From NCBI GenBank assembly GCA_017561935.1, contig JAFZBE010000026.1:30669-94668 (forward strand): a DNA stretch of 64,000 nt. Reading direction: 5' to 3'. Below the pieces are notes generated by a model that made no database searches, had not been told where the DNA came from, and worked only from the letters and a program-made list of their open reading frames with translations. The translations under genes were made by a program, and so were the position numbers. Numbering within the stretch: position 1 is the stretch's first letter; every line of letters starts with the position of its first letter. Below, piece by piece: positions 15,442-23,237 of this stretch. This DNA comes from Bacteroidales bacterium (lineage in GTDB: Bacteria > Bacteroidota > Bacteroidia > Bacteroidales > UBA3663).

Positions 15442-16302
15442 CTACTGCTGTGGTGGCATCAAGTCCTCATACCAGTCCTGCTCTTTACGGCTAAGGCCTG
15501 TGAGCCAGGCAGTGAGCGGGTCAATGGTACGCTGGTTGATGTCGCCATACGAACGCAGCATGATGCTGGTTGGATATAACTCGGCAGCTCGTTCACTACG
15601 TTCCTTGTCGTTGGCATTAACGGCATAGAAGTCCCACGCGCCGAAGAGATGCAGCATCTCATGGGCAATGCGTCCTACCTGAAGCTCTCGACCCGTATCG
15701 TTGGAAATCTGATAGAGCATGCAACTCTCTGGCAAGGTGCGGCCAGATCCATTACGTGCCATGTTGCGATTGACGGCCGAGGCGTAACAACGTCCTGCGG
15801 TGTGAGCGAAGACAAGCACAAGGAATTGCTGGCAACCGGTCTTCCGTGTGAGGATGTCGTGCAATTCGCGGTTGCTGTTGTAACCAAACCGACGAAGTAC
15901 CGTCTTGGGATAGCCGACAGCTTCGGGCTGGAAAGGATTTTCAGGGATGTTGTTGTCGATGAGCTGGCGTTTGATGGAGTAATTCCTAAACTCCACTTTC
16001 TTGTCATAACGGAGCGCCTCGGCCTTGATCCAATCTTCCGCAGCATACAGTTTCTGCGCAGTGGCTTCAATCTCGTCTTGGTTCCACTTGCTGGTCTCGG
16101 TCCCCACGAAGAGATATAGGACGCACACGCTGCCTGACAGATGACGTGCTGAACCTACATCAATCAGGTCCTTGTAGGTAACGACAGGTTTGGGAACATC
16201 GAAGTCAAAATCGATACCCAACGACTCAAGCCATGAGGTTTGTGCCTGCATCGGTGATGCAAACAAGACAATGGCGAGGATTGAAAGAGCAAGCTTTTGC
16301 AT
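15442..16302 (-). CDS. Secreted metzincin-like zinc metalloprotease
   Basis: A 286-residue protein with signal peptide MQKLALSILAIVLFASPMQA and the zinc-binding motif HEMLHLFGAWD at residues 214-224. This has the form HExxHxxGxxD: two His and probably Asp as metal ligands, Glu as base. The Asp third ligand recalls snapalysin-type metzincins. Cysteines at 60, 157, 172 and 194 could pair. I do not recognise the exact family or substrate. The frame is open far upstream, but the signal peptide and a promoter 32 bases before the start favour 16302. It is transcribed alone. Confidence 0.75.
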   Translation of the reverse strand: MQKLALSILAIVLFASPMQAQTSWLESLGIDFDFDVPKPVVTYKDLIDVGSARHLSGSVCVLYLFVGTETSKWNQDEIEATAQKLYAAEDWIKAEALRYDKKVEFRNYSIKRQLIDNNIPENPFQPEAVGYPKTVLRRFGYNSNRELHDILTRKTGCQQFLVLVFAHTAGRCYASAVNRNMARNGSGRTLPESCMLYQISNDTGRELQVGRIAHEMLHLFGAWDFYAVNANDKERSERAAELYPTSIMLRSYGDINQRTIDPLTAWLTGLSRKEQDWYEDLMPPQQ

Positions 16303-16333
16303 AGTGGACATAGACTGATTGTATAAACTGGGG

Positions 16334-16364
16334 CAAAGATACGAAAGAAATGTGAGATTTGCAA
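16334..16364 (-). promoter_or_regulatory. Promoter of the metalloprotease gene
   Basis: TTG (16362-16364), 20 bases, TATCTTTG (16334-16341) on the minus strand, placing transcription start about 25 bases before the ATG at 16302. Confidence 0.75.
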
Positions 16365-16549
16365 GAAAATGGAGAAGAACGACAGACAAATATCGATTAA
16401 CCGTCAAAAATGACAAATAATGGTTGACAGATGTGCTTAATATATAATAATAATATAATATGTGTTTACATTTCTGTAGATTTGACATATTAAGATGAAG
16501 GCCCACATTGGGAGTAGTGGGAAATAGGTAAAAAATAAAAAAAGAAAAA

Positions 16550-17779
16550 ATGATCCTGATTGAAAACAAAAGAACAAAAATCGAAAAATTAAAGGAAAAG
16601 TACCCTGGAGCACAGATCATCGACGTGACCAGCAAGTCGAACAACGAATTTGTGAGACTGAGTCCATTCTTCCCCATTGGTGGCATCCCCGTGCCGTTTA
16701 GCCCCGAGGAGGAAGCCGAAACTGTGGAAGGCATCTGGCAAGCGTTGAAGGTCTTCGAAAAAGAAGGCGTAGATGTTGAAAAGTTGTACAACAGGAGAAT
16801 GACCGGGCTCAAGCGTACCGAGACAAAATTGGGCAAATGTCGAGGGCATCAGAAGGGACTACATTCGGAGGAATTATTGGACTACATCGATGCACGCAAA
16901 GAGATTTATGTTCCCGCCTACAACTGGATGCTCGAACATCGCTGCTGGAACCTTGTGCTGCGAATCAAGGAAATGTGCGTGGAAGGCGTCGTAGTTCTAT
17001 TGGACTATAATACCAATCCCGACATTGAGAATGCAAGCAAGCCATTGAGTCACGCTTCCCTCATCATCAAAGCCGTGGAACGGCTGCTCACCGACGAGGA
17101 GAAAGCGGCCTGGCCCAAACAATTGCAAGATCTGAAGGTCCGCGTGAAAGAGGAAGCCAAGAAGAGAGAGGCCCGCAAGAGCCGCTGGCAAGAGATGAAG
17201 TTAGCCGCTGCCGTGAAAGGCAATCCCTCGAAATACAACCCCATCTGGGTGTGGGATCAGCAGAAGGCAAAAAAGAAACTGAACTTTATCTTCTTCTGGA
17301 AAGAAGGCAGTGCGAAGCTGGAACACGTGTCGAAAGGCTGCCTGAGTCAATGGCAGAAGTGCAAGTTTACAGTAGATGGAGTAAGTTACAACTGTGCCGA
17401 ACAATACATGATGGCCGAAAAGGCACGCATCTTCGGCGACGAAGAGACACGCCAACGCATCATGAAGGAAGATTCACCCGATGTGATCAAGCAACTGGGA
17501 CGCGAGGTCAAGGGTTTCGATCCCGATGTATGGGACCAGCACAAGTTCGATGTTGTCGTCAAGGGCAATCTGGCGAAGTTCGGGCAAAACGAGTCGCTTC
17601 TGAAATTCCTGCTGGGGACAGGCTCGGCAATACTGGTCGAAGCAAGTCCCTACGACAGAGTCTGGGGCATTGGAATGAAAGAGGACAACAAGGATGCCAT
17701 GGATGCCGAGAAGTGGTATGGCATCAATCTACTGGGATTTGCATTGATGGTTGTAAGGGATAAGCTAATTCAAGGTTGA
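16550..17779 (+). CDS. Two-domain protein with C-terminal NADAR (YbiA-like) domain
   Basis: A 409-residue cytosolic protein. Residues about 1-185 form a conserved-looking domain starting MILIENKRTKIEKLKEKYPG with NNEFVRLSPFFPIGGIPVPF (possibly DUF6939; uncertain). A charged linker (about 185-240) follows. Residues 245-405 form a NADAR domain (YbiA/DUF1768): the block YNCAEQYMMAEKARIFGD and the terminal DRVWGIGMKED. NADAR proteins act on ADP-ribose-related compounds; some remove ADP-ribose from guanine bases modified by DarT-like toxins, others hydrolyse riboflavin intermediates. Which applies is not determinable. No DarT-like toxin gene is adjacent. The gene stands alone before rpoD. Confidence 0.8.
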   Translation: MILIENKRTKIEKLKEKYPGAQIIDVTSKSNNEFVRLSPFFPIGGIPVPFSPEEEAETVEGIWQALKVFEKEGVDVEKLYNRRMTGLKRTETKLGKCRGHQKGLHSEELLDYIDARKEIYVPAYNWMLEHRCWNLVLRIKEMCVEGVVVLLDYNTNPDIENASKPLSHASLIIKAVERLLTDEEKAAWPKQLQDLKVRVKEEAKKREARKSRWQEMKLAAAVKGNPSKYNPIWVWDQQKAKKKLNFIFFWKEGSAKLEHVSKGCLSQWQKCKFTVDGVSYNCAEQYMMAEKARIFGDEETRQRIMKEDSPDVIKQLGREVKGFDPDVWDQHKFDVVVKGNLAKFGQNESLLKFLLGTGSAILVEASPYDRVWGIGMKEDNKDAMDAEKWYGINLLGFALMVVRDKLIQG

Positions 17780-17781
17780 AA

Positions 17782-17830
17782 AAGGTTGCGGGTGCAAAGA
17801 AATGGCTTTATCTTTGCACCCGCAAACCTT
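17782..17830 (+). promoter_or_regulatory. Hairpin carrying the rpoD promoter
   Basis: An inverted repeat (17782-17799 with 17812-17830, one bulge) holds both promoter boxes: TTG at 17786-17788 in the left arm and TATCTTTG at 17809-17816 at the right arm, spaced exactly 20 bases. It starts 3 bases after the stop of the NADAR gene, so it may also terminate that gene's transcript. Confidence 0.75.
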
Positions 17831-17848
17831 TAAATAATTTGGAATAGG

Positions 17849-18709
17849 ATGAAACAGCTACAAATTACACAAAGAATCACGAATCGTGATGAGGATTCGC
17901 TCGACATTTACCTGAACAGCATCTCGAAAGAGAAGAGTATCACACCAGAAGAAGAAAAGGAGTTGGCACGCCGCATCCATCAGGGCGACAAGCAGGCTTT
18001 GGACAAACTGGTACGCGCCAACCTGCGCTTTGTAGTATCGGTGGCCAAGGCGTATCAAGATCAGGGCATGGGTCTCTCGGATCTTATTTCGGAAGGAAAC
18101 ATCGGCTTGGTAAAGGCTGCCGAAGCCTTTGACGAAAAGTTGAACGTGAAGTTCATCTCGTACGCCGTATGGTGGATCCGCCAGTCCATCATGCAAGCGC
18201 TGACCGACTACTCACGTCAGATTCGCTTGCCACACAATCAGGACACGCTGTTGCGCAATGTGCGTCGCACCTTCAACCGCATCGAACAGCGAGAGGGCCG
18301 TCCCGCCACTGTCGAGGAGGTGGCTGAGGAATTGGACATGGATGAAGATAAGCTCAAGGAACTGCTGCAAGCCAGCCGTCGAAACATGAGCCTGGACGAA
18401 CCACTTTCCGACGAGGATGGTGGCACCCTGCTCGATGTCACGCCCGACGAAACCAGCTACTACGCCGACATGAGCCTCGAAAGGGAATCATTGCACACCG
18501 ACCTGGAGGAAGTAATGGGCGAAACGCTGAAACCACGCGACATCTACGTGCTCAAACACGCTTACGGTATCGGATGCACACAATGCAGCAACGAAGAGAT
18601 AAGCCACGACCTGGGGTTGACGCGTGAGCGTGTACGTCAGATCGGTGAGCGCGCTATCCAGAAACTTCGCAAGAGCAAACAAGTATCTTGCCTGAGAGCC
18701 TACGCCTAA
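17849..18709 (+). CDS. rpoD: Primary RNA polymerase sigma factor
   Basis: A 286-residue sigma-70, the short form that is the housekeeping sigma of Bacteroidetes. Region 1.2 is DSLDIYLNSISKEKSITPEE; region 2 has NLRFVVSVAKAYQDQGMGLS, DLISEGNIGLVKAAEAFD and FISYAVWWIRQSIMQALTDY; region 3 has RTFNRIEQREGRPATVEEVA; region 4 ends LTRERVRQIGERAIQKLRKS for -33 recognition. The long acidic N-terminus of E. coli RpoD is absent, as expected. Its own promoter matches the TTTG/TAnnTTTG consensus, so autoregulation is plausible. Confidence 0.96.
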   Translation: MKQLQITQRITNRDEDSLDIYLNSISKEKSITPEEEKELARRIHQGDKQALDKLVRANLRFVVSVAKAYQDQGMGLSDLISEGNIGLVKAAEAFDEKLNVKFISYAVWWIRQSIMQALTDYSRQIRLPHNQDTLLRNVRRTFNRIEQREGRPATVEEVAEELDMDEDKLKELLQASRRNMSLDEPLSDEDGGTLLDVTPDETSYYADMSLERESLHTDLEEVMGETLKPRDIYVLKHAYGIGCTQCSNEEISHDLGLTRERVRQIGERAIQKLRKSKQVSCLRAYA

Positions 18710-18718
18710 CGATTTAAT

Positions 18719-18784
18719 ATCCCGAATTAGAGAATTAAGAATTATTACTCATCCCAACAATTCTTTAATTCAATAATTCGGGAT
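18719..18784. terminator. Long inverted repeat downstream of rpoD
   Basis: Arms 18719-18743 and 18759-18784 are imperfect reverse complements (about 25 bp, outer part ATCCCGAATTA perfect) around a 15-base loop, beginning 10 bases after the rpoD stop. This is probably an rpoD terminator, though it is AT-rich with a T-poor tail. Confidence 0.6.
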
Positions 18785-18868
18785 AAATTTGAAATAGCAG
18801 GAAATTGCAAAGTGGATTGCGCGAAATCCGTGCCTTTTTCACCGTTGGTGTAAATTTTTGAATTATTT

Positions 18869-18901
18869 TTTGGTGAAAAATAAAAAAAACGCGTATCTTT
18901 G
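18869..18901 (+). promoter_or_regulatory. Promoter of the AAA ATPase gene
   Basis: TTTG (18869-18872), 21 bases, TATCTTTG (18894-18901), predicting a leader of about 30 bases before the ATG at 18937. Confidence 0.7.
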
Positions 18902-18936
18902 TCACTGAAAAATAAGCTAATTGATAAGCATTATTT

Positions 18937-20286
18937 ATGATTGAATATTTTAAAGTAAAAAATTACAAGTCTTATCGTGATGAGACAGTTTTGTCGTTTG
19001 TCGCTTCTCGCAAGGAAAGCGGGCCGAACAACGACCTGCCTTTGTCATGGTACAAGGAGATAGATGGGAAAAGAATACTGAAGCTTTTGATTGGCGTAGG
19101 CTTGAATGGTGCAGGCAAAACTAAAATGCTCAATGCCATAGAATACTTGAAGGAAAAGGCAACCATCAAACCTCAGTTGCCTACCATCATGCCCAATTAT
19201 CAACCTTTCCTATTAGACAATGAATCGAGAGATAAAAACTCGGAATTTGAGTTATCTTATTACATCGATGAAACAAACTTTATCTATGTATTAAAGATAT
19301 CTCGCGATCGCATAGAGGAAGAAGAATTAAAGATCAAGGGTCATGGGCAGAAGATCTATACCAGAAAATACGACAAAGAAACTGAAACCATCAGGATCAA
19401 TTTCGGCAGTGCTTGTGACTTGAACGAATCAGATCAGCATGACCTGGAAATCAACCTTTGGAATAATGCGACTGTGCTTGCCACTTTCGGCTCATTGAAT
19501 TTGGTGAGCAAATTGATGAAGACGAACTATGATTATTTTGTAAACCGCCTTAGTATTGTTCATAAGGCGAATATTTCAATGGCTGAAAAACTATCGACAG
19601 GAGATCCGGAAAGGGATGCCAAAATCAAGGAACTGCTTACTCAACTATTAAAGGATGTCGGCTCAAAAATTGTAGATTACCGTATTGAAGAGGTGAGCAT
19701 AAACCTGAATGACCTGATCAAGAACGAGACACCCGACATTGTGAAAAATGTATTACAACAACAATATCCCAACGGTAATCTGAAGCAAAAAGTAGTTAGA
19801 TTCATTCACGAACTGCAAACCGAGTTGCCGAAATTGAAAGAGGACGATCCCACAGAATATCAGACAGTCTATCGATCGTTGGAATTTGATCCTGAATCGG
19901 ACGGAACAAAGCAAATCATAAAACTTGGACTCGTGCTTTATGACATCGCTGTAGGAAAGAAAAGTGCCTGCATCGATGAATTTGAACGATTAATGCATTC
20001 AAAAGCAGTGGAATTCATTTTGAAGATGTACCTTTCGTTGGCTGCCGATAGAGAGTGCCAACTCTTTGTGGCTACACACGACCTAATACTATTCGACAGC
20101 AAGTTTATACGTCAGGATGCTGTTAGAAAATTCCAAAAAGGTCCCGATGGAGTTACAAGAATCCTGAAGAAGAGATATGTCCATCACACAATGAATTTCC
20201 TAAATTCGTATAATGAAGAATTAGATGAAGAGATAGGTCGTGAAGAAGACGAAGCTACTACGCTGAGTTTCTACCAGGATTTCTGA
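18937..20286 (+). CDS. OLD/RloA-like AAA-family ATPase
   Basis: A 449-residue SMC/OLD-type ATPase of the AAA_15/AAA_21 group. It starts with the hallmark MIEYFKVKNYKSYRDETVLS. Walker A is GLNGAGKT (55-62), an ABC-like signature is SDGTKQIIKLG and Walker B is SACIDEFERLMHS, followed by the H-loop VATHDLILFD. No TOPRIM nuclease or HNH domain is attached. Such ATPases occur in phage-defence pairs (RloAB, Septu, retrons) and in DNA repair. No RloB-type partner follows. Codon use is visibly more AT-rich than in rpoD, which fits horizontal acquisition. Function in this organism is inferred only. Confidence 0.8.
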   Translation: MIEYFKVKNYKSYRDETVLSFVASRKESGPNNDLPLSWYKEIDGKRILKLLIGVGLNGAGKTKMLNAIEYLKEKATIKPQLPTIMPNYQPFLLDNESRDKNSEFELSYYIDETNFIYVLKISRDRIEEEELKIKGHGQKIYTRKYDKETETIRINFGSACDLNESDQHDLEINLWNNATVLATFGSLNLVSKLMKTNYDYFVNRLSIVHKANISMAEKLSTGDPERDAKIKELLTQLLKDVGSKIVDYRIEEVSINLNDLIKNETPDIVKNVLQQQYPNGNLKQKVVRFIHELQTELPKLKEDDPTEYQTVYRSLEFDPESDGTKQIIKLGLVLYDIAVGKKSACIDEFERLMHSKAVEFILKMYLSLAADRECQLFVATHDLILFDSKFIRQDAVRKFQKGPDGVTRILKKRYVHHTMNFLNSYNEELDEEIGREEDEATTLSFYQDF

Positions 20287-20458
20287 TAAACTGTTTGGAA
20301 CATATTCACCAGATTTCGTCATTGTCGATGTATTAGTCAATAATTCCAAATTGAAATATGCGTTTTGCGTGGTTTTCCCTCGATTTTGATACATTCATTT
20401 GACAAATCAGAGCAATTTCAATTATTTTACGTTAATTTCCCACTTTATTTGAAAATTA

Positions 20459-20490
20459 TTTGCAAATAATGTGGGAATATTATATATTTG
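20459..20490 (+). promoter_or_regulatory. Promoter of a small unannotated transcription unit
   Basis: TTTG (20459-20462), 20 bases, TATATTTG (20483-20490): a perfect consensus in the middle of a 531-base gap. A terminator lies about 270 bases downstream at 20758-20789. Confidence 0.75.
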
Positions 20491-20509
20491 CACTCAGAAA
20501 AAGTGGTTG

Positions 20510-20563
20510 ATGATGATTTGGGATAGGAGACTTTTGGAATTTAGAGGTAAAATGATTCGATAA
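20510..20563 (+). CDS. Possible 17-codon leader peptide
   Basis: Starts about 15 bases after the predicted transcription start of the small unit and reads MMIWDRRLLEFRGKMIR before a stop. No other support for translation is visible; it is listed because it is the first start codon of the predicted transcript. Confidence 0.2.
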   Translation: MMIWDRRLLEFRGKMIR

Positions 20564-20586
20564 TGTCTAACGAAAATTGAACATGT

Positions 20587-20721
20587 ATGAAGATGAATGT
20601 ATGGAAAATATTTGGGATTGGAGAAAAAGTTACACCAATACCACAAGAGAAGAAGATGATCCTGATGTATGTCAGACCGACAGAAATGAGATCAGGAAGG
20701 AAAAGAACCGATAGCAATTAA
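20587..20721 (+). CDS. Possible 44-residue basic small protein
   Basis: Begins MKMNVWKIFGIGEK, ends MRSGRKRTDSN and is strongly basic at the C-terminus. It lies inside a predicted transcript bounded by a consensus promoter (20459-20490) and an intrinsic terminator (20758-20797). A second overlapping frame from 20583 gives a 43-residue acidic peptide, so neither frame is certain and the unit may instead be a non-coding RNA. No clear ribosome-binding site is visible. No family is recognised. Confidence 0.35.
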   Translation: MKMNVWKIFGIGEKVTPIPQEKKMILMYVRPTEMRSGRKRTDSN

Positions 20722-20757
20722 AGAAACGAATTCGATTGGTGTAGCATGTATTATTGG

Positions 20758-20797
20758 GGAAGAGTCTCGACGCGTGTCGGGACTCTTCCAGTTTTAT
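20758..20797 (+). terminator. Strong intrinsic terminator
   Basis: A 14-bp stem (20758-20771 with 20776-20789, one G-T pair) with a GCGT loop is followed by AGTTTTATC. It ends the small unit on the plus strand and lies 20 bases beyond the end of the convergent minus-strand gene. Confidence 0.88.
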
Positions 20798-20817
20798 CGG
20801 TAAATATATCCAAGTGT

Positions 20818-22335
20818 TTACACCTTGCCAAATGTTTCGGCACGATAGCGACAATCGCGTGCGTAGCGAAGGTATTCGAGTTTGCGAGTGAGAGGAAGCA
20901 TTTTAAGTGTGGAATGATAGGTGCTGCTGCCCTTGTAACTATCGCGCCAAGCATAATAATCATCTTCCAGACGAACCACATCGATAGCCTCATAATAATA
21001 AATGAGATCCTCGACACTCTTTCGACTTGCATTGGGATAATATTCATGCACCTCATTCATTATCTCGTCGATATGGACTGGATAATCGGGCATGTCACGG
21101 ACAATGTTCTCAATGACATCATAGACCTCCAATGGGTCAGCACATTTATCCGATGAGTACATATCCGAATAGCCGCAGGCAAAGACCTCGTCAGACTTGT
21201 TGAGCAGTTTCTTAACCGTAGTAACATCATCGATGGCCCATTTGGGATGCTGCGTATTGAAGGTCATTAGCAATTCGCGCAAGTGCATTGGAATACCATT
21301 ATGGTCAAGAATATCAACCAAGGCATACGTCTCGTTAATGCCATTTTGCGTAAAATGGAAATGATGTTTCTGTTGTATCTCGATGCCGAACAGTTCGTAG
21401 GCCAACGTTGCCATGATATCGAAGACTGCATCACGGATCTCAGGGAACAAGGCATCCACATGAGGCAGCACTGAGAGGAAGGGCACATCAGTGTCGTGAT
21501 CGTACTTCTTCTTCGAAGCCGCCAACACCGCTTTACAACCTGCTTCCCAATCGTAGGTATCGGCTAAAGGTGAAGCGATAGCGTAGGACTCCTTCATGAT
21601 CTTACACATCGTGAATTTCCCCAACAGACTGATCATTGCAAGGAACCCTTCGAATTCGGTCGAGAGAGACTCACGCTCAGAAATCTTGGCAAAATCGGAT
21701 GTCGTTGGTGTCAGGATAATTTCATCCATCAGATCATAACGGTTCCAATCTGGATTTTTCATCAGATAAACGTCTTTTTTCAAGATGGGTTTATTGAGAT
21801 ACTGACGCACTCGGTCGCTCGACATTCCTATCTCCTGTGCGATGTCACGCCTATCCTTGGCCATATATTTGCCTATACCATTGAACATGGCGAATATCTT
21901 CTCCTCCTTTTTCGTGGCTTTCGATAAACGATGTTCCAAAATAGCGAACATCGGATAATGTCCATGTTCGGCTTTGAAGGACTCCACAAAATTGGCCTCA
22001 GGTTTGCCCAAAAAGGGGAACTTCTGAATAATCTCCTCGACATCAAGTTGTTCGACGGGGATGTTCAAAACCCTGTCGTAAATGCGCTGGAAATCGCGAA
22101 CCCGTAAATAAAGCAACTTGACATCGATTGAGCGCAAAGGTCGTTCTATGCGAGACGCGAACTCATCGAAAGACAGATTGAAATAGGGCTCAATAGCACT
22201 CACCTTATAAAACATCGACATGAAAATCACACGCAACCTCAAGTTGGTTATCTTGGCCGTGAAGTTGTGTAATTCATTCCGTAGATATGCCTCCTTCTGC
22301 GAAGACAATTGTAAAGATTGCTCTGCCATAATCAT
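20818..22335 (-). CDS. Unknown protein with sigma-region-4-like HTH and two winged-helix-like repeats
   Basis: A 505-residue soluble protein of no family I recognise. Residues about 161-182 (RRDIAQEIGMSSDRVRQYLN) look like a sigma-70 region 4 helix-turn-helix. Residues about 335-390 and 404-466 resemble each other (DILDHNGIPMHLRELLMTF and DMPDYPVHIDEIMNEVHEYY) and recall tandem HARE-HTH-type winged helices. A DNA-binding or transcription role is therefore plausible but inferred. MIMAEQ at 22335 or MAEQ at 22329 is the start, 1 base after the upstream gene's stop, so the two genes are clearly co-translated. It is second of a two-gene operon. Confidence 0.65.
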   Translation of the reverse strand: MIMAEQSLQLSSQKEAYLRNELHNFTAKITNLRLRVIFMSMFYKVSAIEPYFNLSFDEFASRIERPLRSIDVKLLYLRVRDFQRIYDRVLNIPVEQLDVEEIIQKFPFLGKPEANFVESFKAEHGHYPMFAILEHRLSKATKKEEKIFAMFNGIGKYMAKDRRDIAQEIGMSSDRVRQYLNKPILKKDVYLMKNPDWNRYDLMDEIILTPTTSDFAKISERESLSTEFEGFLAMISLLGKFTMCKIMKESYAIASPLADTYDWEAGCKAVLAASKKKYDHDTDVPFLSVLPHVDALFPEIRDAVFDIMATLAYELFGIEIQQKHHFHFTQNGINETYALVDILDHNGIPMHLRELLMTFNTQHPKWAIDDVTTVKKLLNKSDEVFACGYSDMYSSDKCADPLEVYDVIENIVRDMPDYPVHIDEIMNEVHEYYPNASRKSVEDLIYYYEAIDVVRLEDDYYAWRDSYKGSSTYHSTLKMLPLTRKLEYLRYARDCRYRAETFGKV

Positions 22336-22336
22336 C

Positions 22337-23101
22337 CTAATTTAACTTATTCGACAGATTCTCTTCAATGCACTCGACAAGTCTCGTTTCAGCTTCATGT
22401 ACATCGCGACGATACTGCACAATGGCTCCAAGGATATCCAAATATGCTGCAGCCGAAAGACTGTCATATCCTTGTTCAAACAATTGAAAAACATTGGAGG
22501 AAAAAACATCATCCGTGAAGTGCTCATCTAAAGTGCTGGATTTCACGAATCGTATGAATTTGCGTTCAAAAGTGCAATTCCCCAATGAGCCATCTGATTC
22601 GGTCACTCGTATTACCTCGAAGCCTTTGGAGTCCTCTTCATCTATGGTATATCGCTTGACGAGGCAGTCTCCCGCCATCACCGTCCGGTACTGGTCGGCT
22701 TCGAACTGACGAAACAGCGGCCAACGTTCGGTCCGGAAGTGAGCGTGTTTCAATCCCTTATGCAATTGAATAAATACTTCCGGATACATGCGCATAAACT
22801 CTGAAGCACTGATGATCTCGCCTTGCAGATTATGATACGCCACCAAATGTTGACGAACGTAATACTTTATTGCCAAGTTGTAGTCAGGAGCCATGTCAAT
22901 CGCCTTAATGTCGTCGGGGAAATATGCCAATACACTTTTGATCAACCCATTCCCATCGCAGACAACATAGACGTTTTGGATTTTTCCCAGCAATGCCACA
23001 TCCCCTCTGCCCCTGACATCATCACAACCCATCACCCCTTCCCGTATATAGAAAGGAGCCTCCTCGAGCTTGATATCTAAGACACTAATTTGATTTTCCA
23101 T
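22337..23101 (-). CDS. Unknown protein, first gene of a two-gene operon
   Basis: A 254-residue soluble protein beginning MENQISVLDIKLEEAPFYIREG. No signal peptide, membrane segment or known catalytic motif is seen. It has mixed alpha/beta character with a long terminal helix rich in Arg and Glu. The downstream partner carries helix-turn-helix-like segments, so the pair may act together. Its promoter at 23132-23163 is perfect and the -7 box is enclosed by an inverted repeat, suggesting repressor control. Confidence 0.6.
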   Translation of the reverse strand: MENQISVLDIKLEEAPFYIREGVMGCDDVRGRGDVALLGKIQNVYVVCDGNGLIKSVLAYFPDDIKAIDMAPDYNLAIKYYVRQHLVAYHNLQGEIISASEFMRMYPEVFIQLHKGLKHAHFRTERWPLFRQFEADQYRTVMAGDCLVKRYTIDEEDSKGFEVIRVTESDGSLGNCTFERKFIRFVKSSTLDEHFTDDVFSSNVFQLFEQGYDSLSAAAYLDILGAIVQYRRDVHEAETRLVECIEENLSNKLN

Positions 23102-23124
23102 GTTGGTATGCTTTCATTGATATT

Positions 23125-23163
23125 GATGTCGCAAAGATACGACATCTAAATGAAAACACCAAA
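23125..23163 (-). promoter_or_regulatory. Promoter with operator-like inverted repeat
   Basis: On the minus strand TTTG (23160-23163), 20 bases, TATCTTTG (23132-23139). The -7 box is flanked exactly by the 7-bp inverted repeat GATGTCG (23125-23131) and CGACATC (23140-23146). A protein bound there would block the promoter. Confidence 0.7.
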
Positions 23164-23237
23164 TTTTGCCATTGAAAAATGACAATTGTTGCAGAAAAAC
23201 TGGCACTTAGGCAAGTGCAAATGACACGAAATGGGGC

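Noticed and set aside
16303..16836. N-terminal extension of the metalloprotease to 464 residues
   Set aside because: It would cross the gene's own promoter and overlap the NADAR gene; a clear signal peptide starts at 16302.
20287..20458. RloB-type partner gene after the OLD-like ATPase
   Set aside because: No open frame of the needed size (about 200 codons) exists in either strand of the gap.
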